From Moritella marina ATCC 15381 (GTDB taxonomy: Bacteria; Pseudomonadota; Gammaproteobacteria; Enterobacterales; Moritellaceae), in NCBI RefSeq assembly GCF_008931805.1, contig NZ_CP044399.1, forward strand, positions 806,001 to 870,000: a DNA stretch of 64,000 bases, written 5' to 3'. The notes below the pieces were generated by a model, which had not been told where the DNA came from, did no database searches, and worked only from the letters and a program-made list of their open reading frames with translations. The translations under genes and the position numbers were made by a program. This document shows, one piece after another, positions 18,335 through 29,613 of the stretch; within the stretch, counting starts at the first letter, position 1, and each line of letters opens with the position of its first letter.

Positions 18335-18405
18335 AAATACAAATATTGACATATTTAACTTGAATGACTAAACCTAAATAACCATCACGGTTAAATTTGG
18401 AAGTC

Positions 18406-19827
18406 ATGTCAATTATCAAAGTTATAATCCCTGAGTTTCAAGTCTACACGCCAACAACCGTTGAACCTGAAGGTACGAAATTTTATCCGTTTAAGTTAGA
18501 GGACTCGGAAGAAAGCTATCAAGCTGAGCTAGCTGATGATTTTGAAATAGATACTTTTAATCATTTTCCATTATTGCTGTTACCTGATCGAACTCTCTGG
18601 GAACATGCTAATAACTATCTTTTGCATAAACTTGAATCCTTCAATCTACCACACTCTAGCACACTAAGTAGTATTGCTGACTCTATAAAATATTTTGGTA
18701 ATTATTGTGTAGACTTCAAAATTAATTATTTAGTTTGCACACGAAAATCAAACTCACCCCTGAGAAAATACCGACGCTATCTATCGGATAGAATACTTAA
18801 AAGAGAGTTGTCGGTATCTACAGTAAAATCCCATATGTCTAATTTAGTTAATTTCTATCGCCACTTAGTCAATGTTGAACATATTAGCTTTGGGTATCCT
18901 CCTTGGCATGACCGAGAAGCTAAAGTTATTATTAATGGGCAGTTGAAAGAGGTGAAGACCTCTGATGTTTTACAAGCTATAAAAGGTGGTAAGTCAACAG
19001 CGAGAAAACGGGAGGAATGTACTTATGAAGGTCATATTATTGATGGAGCAGAGTTACGTCCTTTAGATGAAGATGAACAAGGTATTTTGATTACTGCTTT
19101 GAAACAACTGAATAATATTGAAATGACCTTCATTTTCTTAATCGGTTTGTGTACGGGAGCTAGATTACAAACGATATTAACACTTAGATATGAAAATTTT
19201 AATCATGAGCCTGATGCTGCAGTGAATGAAGTGGTTATATATGCAGGGTTGACTAATAAAAATGGAAGTGGATTAGTTGATAGTAAAGCTGACAAAGATA
19301 TCGCTATATATTTCCCTATTGAATTATACCAAAAGATTAAGATTTATCTGCATTCAGAACGTGCAATTAAACGTCGTAAAAAAAGTGTGTATAAACCAAC
19401 AAATGTAGACTTTCATTATCTTTTTCTATCCCAACAAGGTCATCCTTTTTATATTTCTAAAGCTGATTATAATTCAAAGTTTTACAAAAAAATACCAACG
19501 GGACAAACTGTTACTACGTTTGTTTGTGAGCGATTGAAGCCAAAACTTATCGAGCTAGGATTTCTAGGTAGTTTTAAATTTCATGATACTAGAGCAACAT
19601 TTGGAATGAATATTGTTAATTATGGATTGGAGAATATTGACTCTGAAAACAATATAGGGCGATCTATAGATCTATTGTTCCGCTTTGTAAAAGTTAGAAT
19701 GAACCATAATGATTTGGCAACTACACAGCAATATTTAGATTTTAATCAAAATCAAAAAATAGTTAAAGAAGCTAAGGTTGGATGGGAAAAACACTTAAAA
19801 TCAATGTTGGAAATAACTGATGCCTGA
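18406..19827 (+). CDS. intA: Tyrosine recombinase IntA of the SE-type module
   Basis: A 473-residue site-specific tyrosine recombinase (phage-integrase family). An N-terminal SAM-like DNA-binding domain occupies roughly residues 60-170. Catalytic residues are visible as GLCTGARLQTILTLRYENF (Arg I), KFHDTRATFGMNI (HxxR) and the C-terminal NHNDLATTQQYLDF (His and nucleophile Tyr). I prefer ATG 18406, with GGAAG just upstream, over the TTG at 18397. Its 3' end overlaps the tfp start by 8 bases. First gene of the integration module, about 100 bases from the left end. Sequence composition is AT-rich compared with the flanking chromosome. Confidence 0.85.
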   Translation: MSIIKVIIPEFQVYTPTTVEPEGTKFYPFKLEDSEESYQAELADDFEIDTFNHFPLLLLPDRTLWEHANNYLLHKLESFNLPHSSTLSSIADSIKYFGNYCVDFKINYLVCTRKSNSPLRKYRRYLSDRILKRELSVSTVKSHMSNLVNFYRHLVNVEHISFGYPPWHDREAKVIINGQLKEVKTSDVLQAIKGGKSTARKREECTYEGHIIDGAELRPLDEDEQGILITALKQLNNIEMTFIFLIGLCTGARLQTILTLRYENFNHEPDAAVNEVVIYAGLTNKNGSGLVDSKADKDIAIYFPIELYQKIKIYLHSERAIKRRKKSVYKPTNVDFHYLFLSQQGHPFYISKADYNSKFYKKIPTGQTVTTFVCERLKPKLIELGFLGSFKFHDTRATFGMNIVNYGLENIDSENNIGRSIDLLFRFVKVRMNHNDLATTQQYLDFNQNQKIVKEAKVGWEKHLKSMLEITDA

Positions 19828-21118
19828 CTATGAATCGATTAAACCTGTGATATACAAAATTGAAGATATAGCAGAGGCGTTTGACTGTGATAGTAATTCC
19901 GTGATCTTTAATCATGTTGATAATATAGTTATTCAATTTGGCACTTTGTTCATTCATTTTGGTCAGATTTGTTATATTGAATTCAAAAAAAAGCAGCAAG
20001 GTGATAATCGAAAGTTAAAGGTAATTAAAACGTCATTAGATAAAAGAAAGGTAGTACTGGCTAGGGGGCTGATTCATTATTCTTGTGATTTATTTATAGA
20101 TGGAATTAGGACTCTAACTATTCATAATCGTGTTAATGAAATCAAGAAGTTTATTAATAGTTTAAATGAAAGTGAACTAGCTTTAAATGAAAGTTCACTT
20201 GGAAATATTTTAATTAATCATTCTGATTTTTTGAAACATAAAATTAAAATTTATGATAAAGAATTAGGCTTAGGTATTACAAGTGCAACTGCTCATAATC
20301 AGCAGACTTGGATAATTGGTTTTTTCTCTTTTTTATTAAAGGTCGAAAAAACTAATTTGTTAGATGAAATATATCATATTGTAGAAAATTCAAAAGAAAA
20401 AATAAAAACAAAATCGTTGTCAGGTAATGAATTGATGGATAATTTTAATGCTTATATTAAAATATTTAGATATTTCAGTAGTGTTGTTTTAGATCATAAA
20501 AAATTCCCATTGAATTTTTCAATTAATCGTGAGGAGTATTGGTTTACTATATCTGGAAAAATCATCCATAAAAATGATAAAAGACTAAACTCATCTGGAT
20601 GTTTTAATTATAATAACGAAAAATATTGTAGCGTAGATGAATTGATTTCGCTAAAACGATTCAAGACTTTAGATCGAAAGCGTATAAAAAATGTATACAT
20701 TAAGTATGCAAAAAATAGTCAGGAATTAGCCAATGAATGCTATTCACACTCACGTTTATTTTTGATTAAATGTGCTGCGCGGGCTTATTTTATGATTTTT
20801 TTATTTTTAACTGGAGAAAATGACAGTACAGCGGCCACATTACAATATGAAAATGAATATTCATTATGTAATGGTGAACAGGATTTTAAAAGTATCAAGT
20901 GGCGTGCTAATGGCTTTGAAGTAAAATATGATATACAGAATGAATTTATAGATGATTTTAAAAGATTTCTGTGTTTGAGAGAACATTTACTTCAATATTT
21001 TTCTCAAGAGTATAGATCACTTTTTTTTGAGATAATGAAAGGTGAATTAGTTCATGCTCATTCAGACGGTCGTTATGTAGTGGTCAAGTAAAACTGTACA
21101 CCTAGATAGGCGTTTAAA

Positions 21119-22263
<1,145 letters not shown>

Positions 22264-22995
22264 TGTGTACACCGTTTTTATGTTGAGGGTATTCTATCCC
22301 ATTTAGGTGTACAGATTCATTAAACCACTTCATTATTCTAGTTATATAAGGAAATCATTTTGTTCTTTATTTAAAGAAAATGTATTCATAGGAACAAGTA
22401 AAAGAATCCGTCTCACCAAGTCATTATGGATTAGACACAATCATAGTGCTGATGTGAGTAGTTATATACTTCAACATAGTAACAAGACATCTGATTTTAA
22501 TTATTCAGGCTCTGACTTTGAACAAAGTTCTGAAGAGTTAATTGATTATTTTAGTGAAATAACGGAACAGTTATTGCCTAATTCTGGTACAGAGTTGGAA
22601 ACACCGAGTGGTAATTGTATCGAACCAAAAACACCGACTGCTCTTTCCACTCTTGTCACATCTAATTTATTTACTGTAGATTGTGGTGATCAAAAAACCT
22701 GTCTTTTTTGTAGTAAATATCGAATTCTTGCTGATGAAGTCGATATCCGAAAGCTATTATCAATAAAATATCTGCTCGTTAATAGCGCTCACTTAGCTTC
22801 ATCAATAGAGCATTTTAATAAAGTCTACAATCCAATATTAGATCGAATAGAAGAGTTACTAGAGAAAATACGTGAGCAGGGAGACGAGTTTGCACCGTTA
22901 ATACTCGAGGTAAGCGAACAAGTTTTTGAACAAGAAAAACTTTCTGAGTATTGGTATCGTAAATTAGAGTATCTAGAAGAATTAGGGGTTCTATA

Positions 22996-24999
22996 ATGCC
23001 TACAATAAATAGAAATATCATGTATCCGGCAAGCTTACCTTTCACTAAAATTGTAGCTACAGTTCCTGATGTGTATCATCAAGACGGTAATAAATTTAAT
23101 TATCCGAATGATGATTTTGTTATTTCTCGAGATATAAAAGGGAATGTGCTAAGTCGATATCGTGATCTTGTTTATGATCTTGCGCCTTACGCATCAACTA
23201 AAAGTAGCAAAACAAAAATACCTTTTAATTTAATTGAAGGGGAGAGTTATAAGCGTGAAGCACACTGGTTATGGTTTATATGTTATAGATTTGATAAAAA
23301 TGGACGAAATAAAAATAATTTATCTGTAGGGGTGCTTTATAGCCGATTTACCGGCTTTGTTAAACCATTGTGTAAGTTTGCGAAGCTAAATAATGTCTCT
23401 ACTATTTACGTTTTAGAAACAAAAAAATTGCTGGCGAAATTTATATATGAAAATGATACAGCTATGTTTAATAAACAGGCTCTTCCATCTTTAAGATTAT
23501 ACCACCAGTTAAAAAACAAAATTGGTTTTAGTGTTGCTCTTAGTGATTATATATTCGATGTTTTAGCAAAGAGAGCTAAGCAGGTTAGTTCGAATAAACA
23601 ACAGACTGAGCTTATTCCCCCTAGATTATACGGATTATGGCTGAAAGAGGCTTTAGCTACAGTAGGTGAATTTGAGAATAATGCAGAGAGTATAAGCACT
23701 CTTCTGCATCAGTTAATAAATGAAAGACCGCCAGATAAAAAAGCATATTCACCAACAATGCGCGCTAAAGCATGGAGTAATTGGATTGAAGAATCAAAAT
23801 TACAGGACTTAGCTAAATCAAAGCAATTTTTAAGTGAGCGTCGAAAATTTGTTTTTTATTTGTCGGGTGTCATGCTGGTTTGTAAGGGATTGATACATTT
23901 TTATAGTGGTATGAGAGATGATGAAGTCTTATCACTTAACTATCACTGTTTACAGCTTGATAAAGTTAATCATAGACCTCGAGCTCGATTGATTGGTAAC
24001 ACCACTAAGTACATAGGAAGTAAAAAACAAGAACAATGGGTGACTAGTGTTGAGATTGAAAGGGTTATAGCTGTACTACAGTCGATAGTTAAGCCAATAG
24101 CAAGTGTGCTCGATGTTACTGTTGAACTAGATTTCAAAAAAGGAGAAACACCTTGTCCATTATTTCTATCTACAAACTATATTCTGTCAAGAAAATATAG
24201 AGCTATTAACCCATTAGGTAAAGTTAAATTTTGGGGCGCCAAGTTTACATTGTCATTAAGTGCTATATGGCGCAATGATTTATTACGTATAACTGAAGAA
24301 GATGTGAAATACCTTGAGCATTTTGAGCCAGAAAGAAATTGGCGACAGCCTGAATTTGGCATCGGTAAAATTTGGCATTTTAAAAGTCACCAGTTTCGTC
24401 GTAGTTTAGCTGTGTATTCGGCACAAAGTGGATTAGTTTCTATAGGGTCTCTTCAGTTGCAATTAAAGCACTTATGTCAAGAGATTACCTTTTATTATGG
24501 AAATGGTGCAGAGAGAGCAGGCAATATATTTAATATAGAAAGTAATAATCATATGGCTCATGAATTTATTAGTCAAAAACCACTTGCTGATTATACTGCG
24601 TGGGTGTGGCAAATATTGTTTAGTGATGAAAAACTAGATGGTATAAACGGTAAAGTAATTGAGCGTACGATTAAAGCTGATACACCGGAAAAGCAGAAAG
24701 CAATACTGACGGATAGAACAAAAACTATTAAGCAATTTAAGAACGGGCAGCGAGCATATGCAGAAACTCCACTTGGAGGGTGTGAAACAACAACTCCTTG
24801 TGATAAAAAACTGATGCATAATCTGACGGCATGTATTGATTGTTCTAAGGCAGATCTAAAACCAAGTAAAGTTGCTAGAACTATTGATAGCATGACTATT
24901 TTTGTTGATAGCTTAGCCCCGAATTCTGTTGAGTATAGAACCGAACGTAGTGAGTTAGATGAGTTGATAGCTTTAAAAAAACGAATGGAGAGAAACTAA
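22996..24999 (+). CDS. intB: Large tyrosine recombinase IntB of the SE-type module
   Basis: A 667-residue tyrosine recombinase, larger than usual, as are the second recombinases of SE/Tn554-type modules. Catalytic features: HFYSGMRDDEVLSLNY (Arg I), KSHQFRRSLAVYSAQSG (HxxR), and LKHLCQEITFYYGNGAERA as the helix bearing the nucleophile Tyr. The C-terminus holds a cysteine-rich stretch (GGCETTTPCDKK, then TACIDCSK), possibly zinc-binding. The start ATG shares a base with the tfp stop and the stop shares a base with the next start, so the genes form one operon. Reading frame intact. Confidence 0.85.
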   Translation: MPTINRNIMYPASLPFTKIVATVPDVYHQDGNKFNYPNDDFVISRDIKGNVLSRYRDLVYDLAPYASTKSSKTKIPFNLIEGESYKREAHWLWFICYRFDKNGRNKNNLSVGVLYSRFTGFVKPLCKFAKLNNVSTIYVLETKKLLAKFIYENDTAMFNKQALPSLRLYHQLKNKIGFSVALSDYIFDVLAKRAKQVSSNKQQTELIPPRLYGLWLKEALATVGEFENNAESISTLLHQLINERPPDKKAYSPTMRAKAWSNWIEESKLQDLAKSKQFLSERRKFVFYLSGVMLVCKGLIHFYSGMRDDEVLSLNYHCLQLDKVNHRPRARLIGNTTKYIGSKKQEQWVTSVEIERVIAVLQSIVKPIASVLDVTVELDFKKGETPCPLFLSTNYILSRKYRAINPLGKVKFWGAKFTLSLSAIWRNDLLRITEEDVKYLEHFEPERNWRQPEFGIGKIWHFKSHQFRRSLAVYSAQSGLVSIGSLQLQLKHLCQEITFYYGNGAERAGNIFNIESNNHMAHEFISQKPLADYTAWVWQILFSDEKLDGINGKVIERTIKADTPEKQKAILTDRTKTIKQFKNGQRAYAETPLGGCETTTPCDKKLMHNLTACIDCSKADLKPSKVARTIDSMTIFVDSLAPNSVEYRTERSELDELIALKKRMERN

Positions 25000-25388
25000 T
25001 GCAGCATAAGGATTATTATGACGCGCTTGAAAGGCTTCGTTCGAACCAACCTGAACTGCTTGTAAAAGGTTCTTATAAGATTAATCAAGATACCGTAGCG
25101 TTAGAAGCTGGCCGAAATCGTGGCGCTATCAAGCCATCTCGCAGTCAGTTCATCAAGCTGATAGATGATATAAATAGGGTTGGCCACGAATATAATAATA
25201 AAGCACTAAACAAAATAAATAAGATTCAAGCCAGTGCTGATCGGTATCGTTCTAATGGGGATGATTTACGGGAAAAGTACTTGGCGGCATTAAACAGGGA
25301 AATGATGCTTGTCAGGAGGGTGAGGGACTTAGAAATGAAGGTTATCGAACTTGAAACTGAGAAGAAGGTTGTGCATATTAGAGATTAA
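24999..25388 (+). CDS. SE-associated recombination auxiliary protein (Srap/TnpC-like)
   Basis: A 129-residue basic protein whose second half (about 60-125) is a long predicted coiled coil. It begins at an ATG overlapping the intB stop by one base. The position after two recombinases and tfp, together with size and coiled coil, matches the fourth gene (srap) of SE modules and is reminiscent of Tn554 TnpC. No catalytic motif is visible; a role in directing or biasing recombination is inferred from family context. Confidence 0.7.
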   Translation: MQHKDYYDALERLRSNQPELLVKGSYKINQDTVALEAGRNRGAIKPSRSQFIKLIDDINRVGHEYNNKALNKINKIQASADRYRSNGDDLREKYLAALNREMMLVRRVRDLEMKVIELETEKKVVHIRD

Positions 25389-25675
25389 TAGGAAGTTAAG
25401 ATAAGTATGGATATTTTTGTTTGAATTTAAAAATGGTTCGATTAATTACTTAACAATAGAGTACGATAGCTGTTGCATGTTGCAGCTTTATTTTATGTAC
25501 AAATAGAAAAATATTAGGTCCAAGTATAAATTAGGTTCGTGTCATAACGTTATGCCGCTTATTCTCCGTTTCGTGTTTGGGCCGTAGAATGATCAACAAC
25601 CGACGATTGAACTTTCAATATCCACCCTACAGTGAACTATACTTAATAAGTTCATCAAACAATCTAGGAATGGCT

Positions 25676-25996
25676 ATGAGTAAATCAATACGTACGTTAA
25701 GTCTTAATGAAGTGACTATAATGCTAAAAAGCGATGAATTTATCGTTATAGATCCAATAGCATCTGAAGCGTATATTTATGATTATGATATTAACGGTCA
25801 TTTTGAAAAGGTATTTGTGTTTCTTGCGGAAGACGTAATACCAACACTAGAAAAATGGTCTGAATCCCAACTCATTGCTAACAGATCGTTCAATGAAAAG
25901 CCTTGTGGTTACTGTTATGCTGGTTGGAATATCTCTGCTGACGGTGAACGACATTATGCAGTAAAACAACAGGCCGTAGCACTGGGTCTATCGTAG
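25676..25996 (+). CDS. Hypothetical small protein
   Basis: A 106-residue protein beginning MSKSIRTLSLNEVTIMLKSD, acidic in the middle, with a KPCGYCYAGWN cysteine pair (CxxC) near the C-terminus that could bind metal. The frame is open from 25577, but the ATG at 25676 with TAGGA at good spacing is the best start. No family recognised. It stands alone between the recombinase module and a degraded IS110 element, with no obvious terminator. Confidence 0.5.
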   Translation: MSKSIRTLSLNEVTIMLKSDEFIVIDPIASEAYIYDYDINGHFEKVFVFLAEDVIPTLEKWSESQLIANRSFNEKPCGYCYAGWNISADGERHYAVKQQAVALGLS

Positions 25997-26514
25997 CTCG
26001 GTGGCTTTTATTAGACATCGACTAGCTTGGTCGTTTGGTGTCAATTAACTTTATCAATTTTTAACCTTTAATGTCATTGAATGGCATTTTTATTTGATAA
26101 ATAGCCGAATTGTGTACATGTTGATTTATAGTTCCAAAAGTTCTCAGTATGTTTCCATTTTTTCAACTTTAAACATAACGGCTAACCCGCATGATTATTA
26201 TCATTTGAACTCCTTGTAAGATAAAATCCGCTATAACACATATTTTGAAAATCGTTGTAGAGTGTTGTAGCTAAACTATATTAGCCATGGATTTGTCATT
26301 TTTTAAAGTGAATTGTGCCACTAACGCCTCAGTATCATCAATTGAGACCGCGCCAATTACCCTAACTCGATTCTGCCCCAAAGTGTATATGGAATCCACG
26401 TATTTACAAAGCGACAAATCAATAAAGTTAAGATGCGTACGTATATTCGGCTTCTTCTTGAAGAAGCTACCTTCTAGCCTTTTATGCATCATCATTTTGT
26501 AAAGTTTTAAATTA
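25997..26514. other. Intergenic stretch with no supported gene
   Basis: About 520 AT-rich bases between a small hypothetical gene and an IS110-family remnant. A minus-strand open frame (26271-26582) has fairly protein-like composition in its later half but starts inside the IS remnant, lacks a ribosome site and matches nothing I know; it could be the relic of a gene disrupted by the IS. No hairpin with a T-run stands out. Confidence 0.4.
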
Positions 26515-27293
26515 TTATGCTGCGAGTAAAATAGGTTTATATTCAGTTTCATATCGAAGCATTGCCCATGCAGTTCTAACAATTTTGTTGGCCAGTGCTA
26601 TGCACGTTTTCTTGAAGCCAATCCGTTCAACGATCTTGCGTAGCCAAGCATCTTTTTGCGTTCTCGGCTTTTCAGGTAACCTTCCAAGATACGACATTGC
26701 GCCAAGATACAGCAGAGACCGTAATTCTTTTACCCCTCCACACTTATCAATACCAATCATGAACACCTTGTCACCTGAGCTATGTTGCTTCGGTGTTAGC
26801 CCAACAAACGCGGAAGCTTGACGGCCATTTTAAAACTGCTTCCATCTCCTAACGTTGTGTAAAGCATAGCTGCAATGGTCTCCCCAACACCTTCAATTTT
26901 CATAAGCCTTTTGCACGGTTCAATTTGTCGCGTTAAAGCGTTTTTTTCTTTTTCAAAAGCCTTCAACTCGTTTTTAAGCAGCTTGTATTGCTCCCAAAGG
27001 ATCGCCATTACACCGATGACATTAGTAGGAATATTTGTTTCTCCATCTAAAACAGTTTGAACTGATGCTTTCAACCCTTTTTCACCCTTGGGGTTAGCAA
27101 CCAGGAGTGACCCTCTAATGGCAACCGCAACAGCCTTCTACAGCAACGATTTAAGGCTTTGCCTTTGCTAAAAATTCTTTTGTTTTCTGACGATTTAGGG
27201 CTTTGTTACTAAGTAATTCACCATCAGTACTTATGTAGCATACTGTAGTACATTTTTAGCTAAATCTATGGCAATGATATTTTTGGTTAACAT
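26515..27293 (-). pseudogene. IS110/IS1111-family transposase, degraded
   Basis: The N-terminus at 27293 reads MLTKNIIAIDLAKNVLQY, with the first Asp of the DEDD motif, then hits a stop. The middle part carries the RuvC-linked coiled region and the EGVGETIAAMLY helix-hairpin motif. The C-terminal part, in a different frame, has VFMIGIDKCGGVKELRSLLYLGAMS, typical of Transposase_20. About 260 codons remain instead of roughly 340, so there is also an internal deletion. The element is inactive. Confidence 0.85.
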
Positions 27294-27709
27294 AATAGAA
27301 TCCTCTAAATCAAAAGCTCATCCATAAGTGTAGATGGGCGAAGGAGGTGTGGATTCCATACCTCAGCTTAGAGTTGTTACTCACTAAAAATGTGAACGTT
27401 TCGGTTTACCATAGATTTATAATGTGAAAAACGGGGGCGGTTCTCACACACCACTTACATAAATGAATCGAAAATGATGGCCAGCATCACTTAACCATTA
27501 CATATTTGAGGGAACAGGTAAAGCGGAGAAATTAGTGGAGACACAGGAAGTGATCTTGGTAGGCAATGCCGAAATATCTTCTCGAGTCTAAAAAACATGC
27601 CTGAAGTTAAACTTTCATTCAGGACGTTTTTCAACGTTCGAGTTCCTCACGTAAATGCTATTCCATTTTTAGGCACCTTGGTACTCGATAAAGCCCTGGC
27701 CTGCTGAAG
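27294..27709. other. Intergenic stretch between two IS remnants
   Basis: About 416 bases without a supported open frame. The part next to the IS110 remnant is probably its non-coding end, where IS110 family members carry long untranslated regions. A hairpin with CCTGAA and TTCAGG arms near 27600-27640 is followed by a short T-run and could terminate plus-strand transcripts. Confidence 0.4.
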
Positions 27710-27734
27710 TGACCCCATTAAGTTGGACATTTAG

Positions 27735-28417
27735 TTAAGCGGCTTGTAAGGCCTGATTTCGATATTCTATCGGAGTCAGGCCTTACAATTTGACCTTGAT
27801 CCGTTTCGTATTGTAATACTCTATGTATTCGTCGAGTTTCTCTATTAACTCATCGGCATCTTTGAAGTTTTGCCTATGATACATTTCTGTTTTTAATAAG
27901 CCAAAAAAGTTTTCAGCTACGGCATTATCTAAACAATTTCCTTTTCTCGACATGCTCTGTGTGAGTCCACTCGCTAATAGCTGTTTTTGATATGTCCGAT
28001 GGCGATATTGCCAACCTTGGTCACTATGCACTATTGGTTTTGAGTGCACATCTAAACTATTAATAGCATCTTTCAGCATATCTGTAACTAATGGCAAACG
28101 TGCATTTTTAGCTATCTTATAAGCGACAATTTCTTTGGTAAAGAGATCTATAACAGGTGATAAATAAACCCTCTGTTCCTTAACCTTAAACTCAGTAACA
28201 TCGGTTGCCCACTTTTCGTTTGGTTTTGTGGCATTAAAATCTCGCTCAAGTACATTGGATGCTGTGGTTCCTGCTCCACCTTTATAAGAGCCAGCTCATG
28301 CTTATAAGCATTCGCTTTCTTACTTACTTTAACCTGATAATAGAACACACTTTTAGCCAACTGAATGGACTCAAGAAGGTGCTTTAAAGCATATTTATTT
28401 TTGAGAGCTAAAACCAC
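27735..28417 (-). pseudogene. IS150-like OrfB, disrupted
   Basis: The N-terminus MVLALKNKYALKHLLESIQ is normal, but after about 45 residues the usual region before the DDE domain is missing and the frame shifts. EKWATDVTEF (first Asp) and VIDLF lie in another frame; VHSDQGWQY and NCLDNAVAENFFGLLK (second Asp, Glu) follow. A TAA interrupts the C-terminal KVKL-GLTPIEYRNQAL. The gene cannot encode a functional transposase. Confidence 0.85.
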
Positions 28418-28920
28418 TATCGCCTTTTCTTTGTTTGGCGGCGCTTTGCCTGTTCTAGCTCTTCCAACTTTTTTAACACGGCATTCTCAGCCCGTAGGTA
28501 AGCAAGCTCTTCTTTCAGCTCCTCCATTGTCATTTCATTATCTAGTTTTACGGGCGTTTTAGATTGTTTCATTGGAGGTCTGCCTATTGAGGAACGTTCA
28601 AGCCCCCTAAAGCCTGATTCGTTATATGTTTTTAGCCATACAGAAAGTGAACCAGGAGAAGACTGATTTAATACGGGACTAGTGTGAGTGAGGGACCAGC
28701 CATTTGTCCACATTAACTTTAATGCTTGTAGCTTTGTTTTTGCACTACTAGCATATGAATTGAGTAGGAATGCGTTTTTTCCATGAATGGAAAAAACTTG
28801 AGTCCAATATCGAATCTGCCGAGAAGATATGGATAATTCATTTGAGAGTATCCTAGATGATTTACCACCTAGACACTCTTGTGCAATAATGAGTTTTAAC
28901 TCACGACTATGTTTGGACAT
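28417..28920 (-). CDS. IS150-like OrfA
   Basis: A 167-residue protein with two helix-turn-helix regions (ELSISSRQIRYWTQVF and a later winged segment with SVWLKTYNESGFRGLE) and a C-terminal coiled coil (MTMEELKEELAYLRAENAVLKKLEEL) typical of IS150-group OrfA. The frame appears intact, but its OrfB partner is broken. It can still bind IS ends and might act as a repressor (inference). Confidence 0.8.
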   Translation of the reverse strand: MSKHSRELKLIIAQECLGGKSSRILSNELSISSRQIRYWTQVFSIHGKNAFLLNSYASSAKTKLQALKLMWTNGWSLTHTSPVLNQSSPGSLSVWLKTYNESGFRGLERSSIGRPPMKQSKTPVKLDNEMTMEELKEELAYLRAENAVLKKLEELEQAKRRQTKKRR

Positions 28921-29083
28921 AAAAAGACCCCCAGTAATTGGTTGTCCAACTATTGGGGGTCAGTTCATGCCTCGGCTTCTTGTGAAGCTACTATCAACTA
29001 AATCAACAGATTGACTCGTAAGGAAATAACAAATAGCAGGTGTTTTTAAAAGTGGTAAAACCAATCTAAAGCTCGATAATCAT

Positions 29084-29596
29084 TTACAAAGTTCGGCCTA
29101 CAATTCTCAAATCTTTATTGACTCCATTTAACATTGCGACGCCTGGCATTAACCCCCAATCTTGAAAATTATGTTTTTTAAATAATTTTTTGCTTGCTAT
29201 ATTAGAATCGAAAATTGTCGTACATAATGTTTGAATGCCAAGTGATGGAGCTTTCTCAATCGCGTTACTCAATAAAAAACTACCTACACCTTTACCCTGA
29301 TATTTCGGATGAAGGTAAATCGCAAGGTCCGCTGTAACGTAATATCCAGGTCGTTCATTCATAAAATAAGAGAAGTTCAGATAACCGACAACTTTCGTTA
29401 TGCCTACGTTAGTTAATTCGGCAACCCAAAATGGTCGAATCGGGTCATTCAATTGTTTTGTAAATGAGGGTTGTCTTGATGATAAGGTAATAGGCTCAAT
29501 GTCACATGTACTTTCTAAAGTTTTTACAGAATGATTGTAGATATCTACAATCTCATTAAGATCTTTGTTTTTAGCTAAGCGATAAGAATAATTCAC
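29084..29596 (-). CDS. GNAT N-acetyltransferase (phosphinothricin acetyltransferase-like)
   Basis: A 170-residue GNAT with the acetyl-CoA motif YQGKGVGSFLLSNAI (about 104-118) after a VTADLAIYLHP strand. The N-terminal IVDIYNHSV segment and overall length are those of the PAT/Bar/MnaT group, which N-acetylate free amino acids or amino-acid analogues. It is the last gene of a minus-strand operon of amino-acid-modifying enzymes, 17 bp downstream of the DapF-like gene. Two roles are plausible: a protecting acetyl group during synthesis, or self-resistance by acetylating the final compound (both inference). Confidence 0.75.
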   Translation of the reverse strand: MNYSYRLAKNKDLNEIVDIYNHSVKTLESTCDIEPITLSSRQPSFTKQLNDPIRPFWVAELTNVGITKVVGYLNFSYFMNERPGYYVTADLAIYLHPKYQGKGVGSFLLSNAIEKAPSLGIQTLCTTIFDSNIASKKLFKKHNFQDWGLMPGVAMLNGVNKDLRIVGRTL

Positions 29597-29613
29597 ATTA
29601 TTTCCTTATAATT

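Larger units (their letters stand above)
27710..28962 (-). mobile_element. IS3-family (IS150-like) element, 1253 bp, degraded
   Basis: Imperfect terminal repeats begin TGACCCC on both sides and share AGTTGGACA. Minus-strand orfA is intact, but orfB carries an internal deletion, a frameshift and a premature stop. I could not find a matching target duplication, suggesting age or rearrangement. Confidence 0.85.

Noticed and set aside
26271-26582. Minus-strand open frame of about 100 codons with a protein-like second half
   Set aside because: Starts within an IS110 remnant, has no ribosome site, and resembles no family I know; left as part of the intergenic entry.
27710-28962. Target-site duplication for the IS150-like element
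   Set aside because: The flanking triplets AAG and GTT do not match, so I do not claim one; likewise CTT and CAT for the element at 37664-38920.
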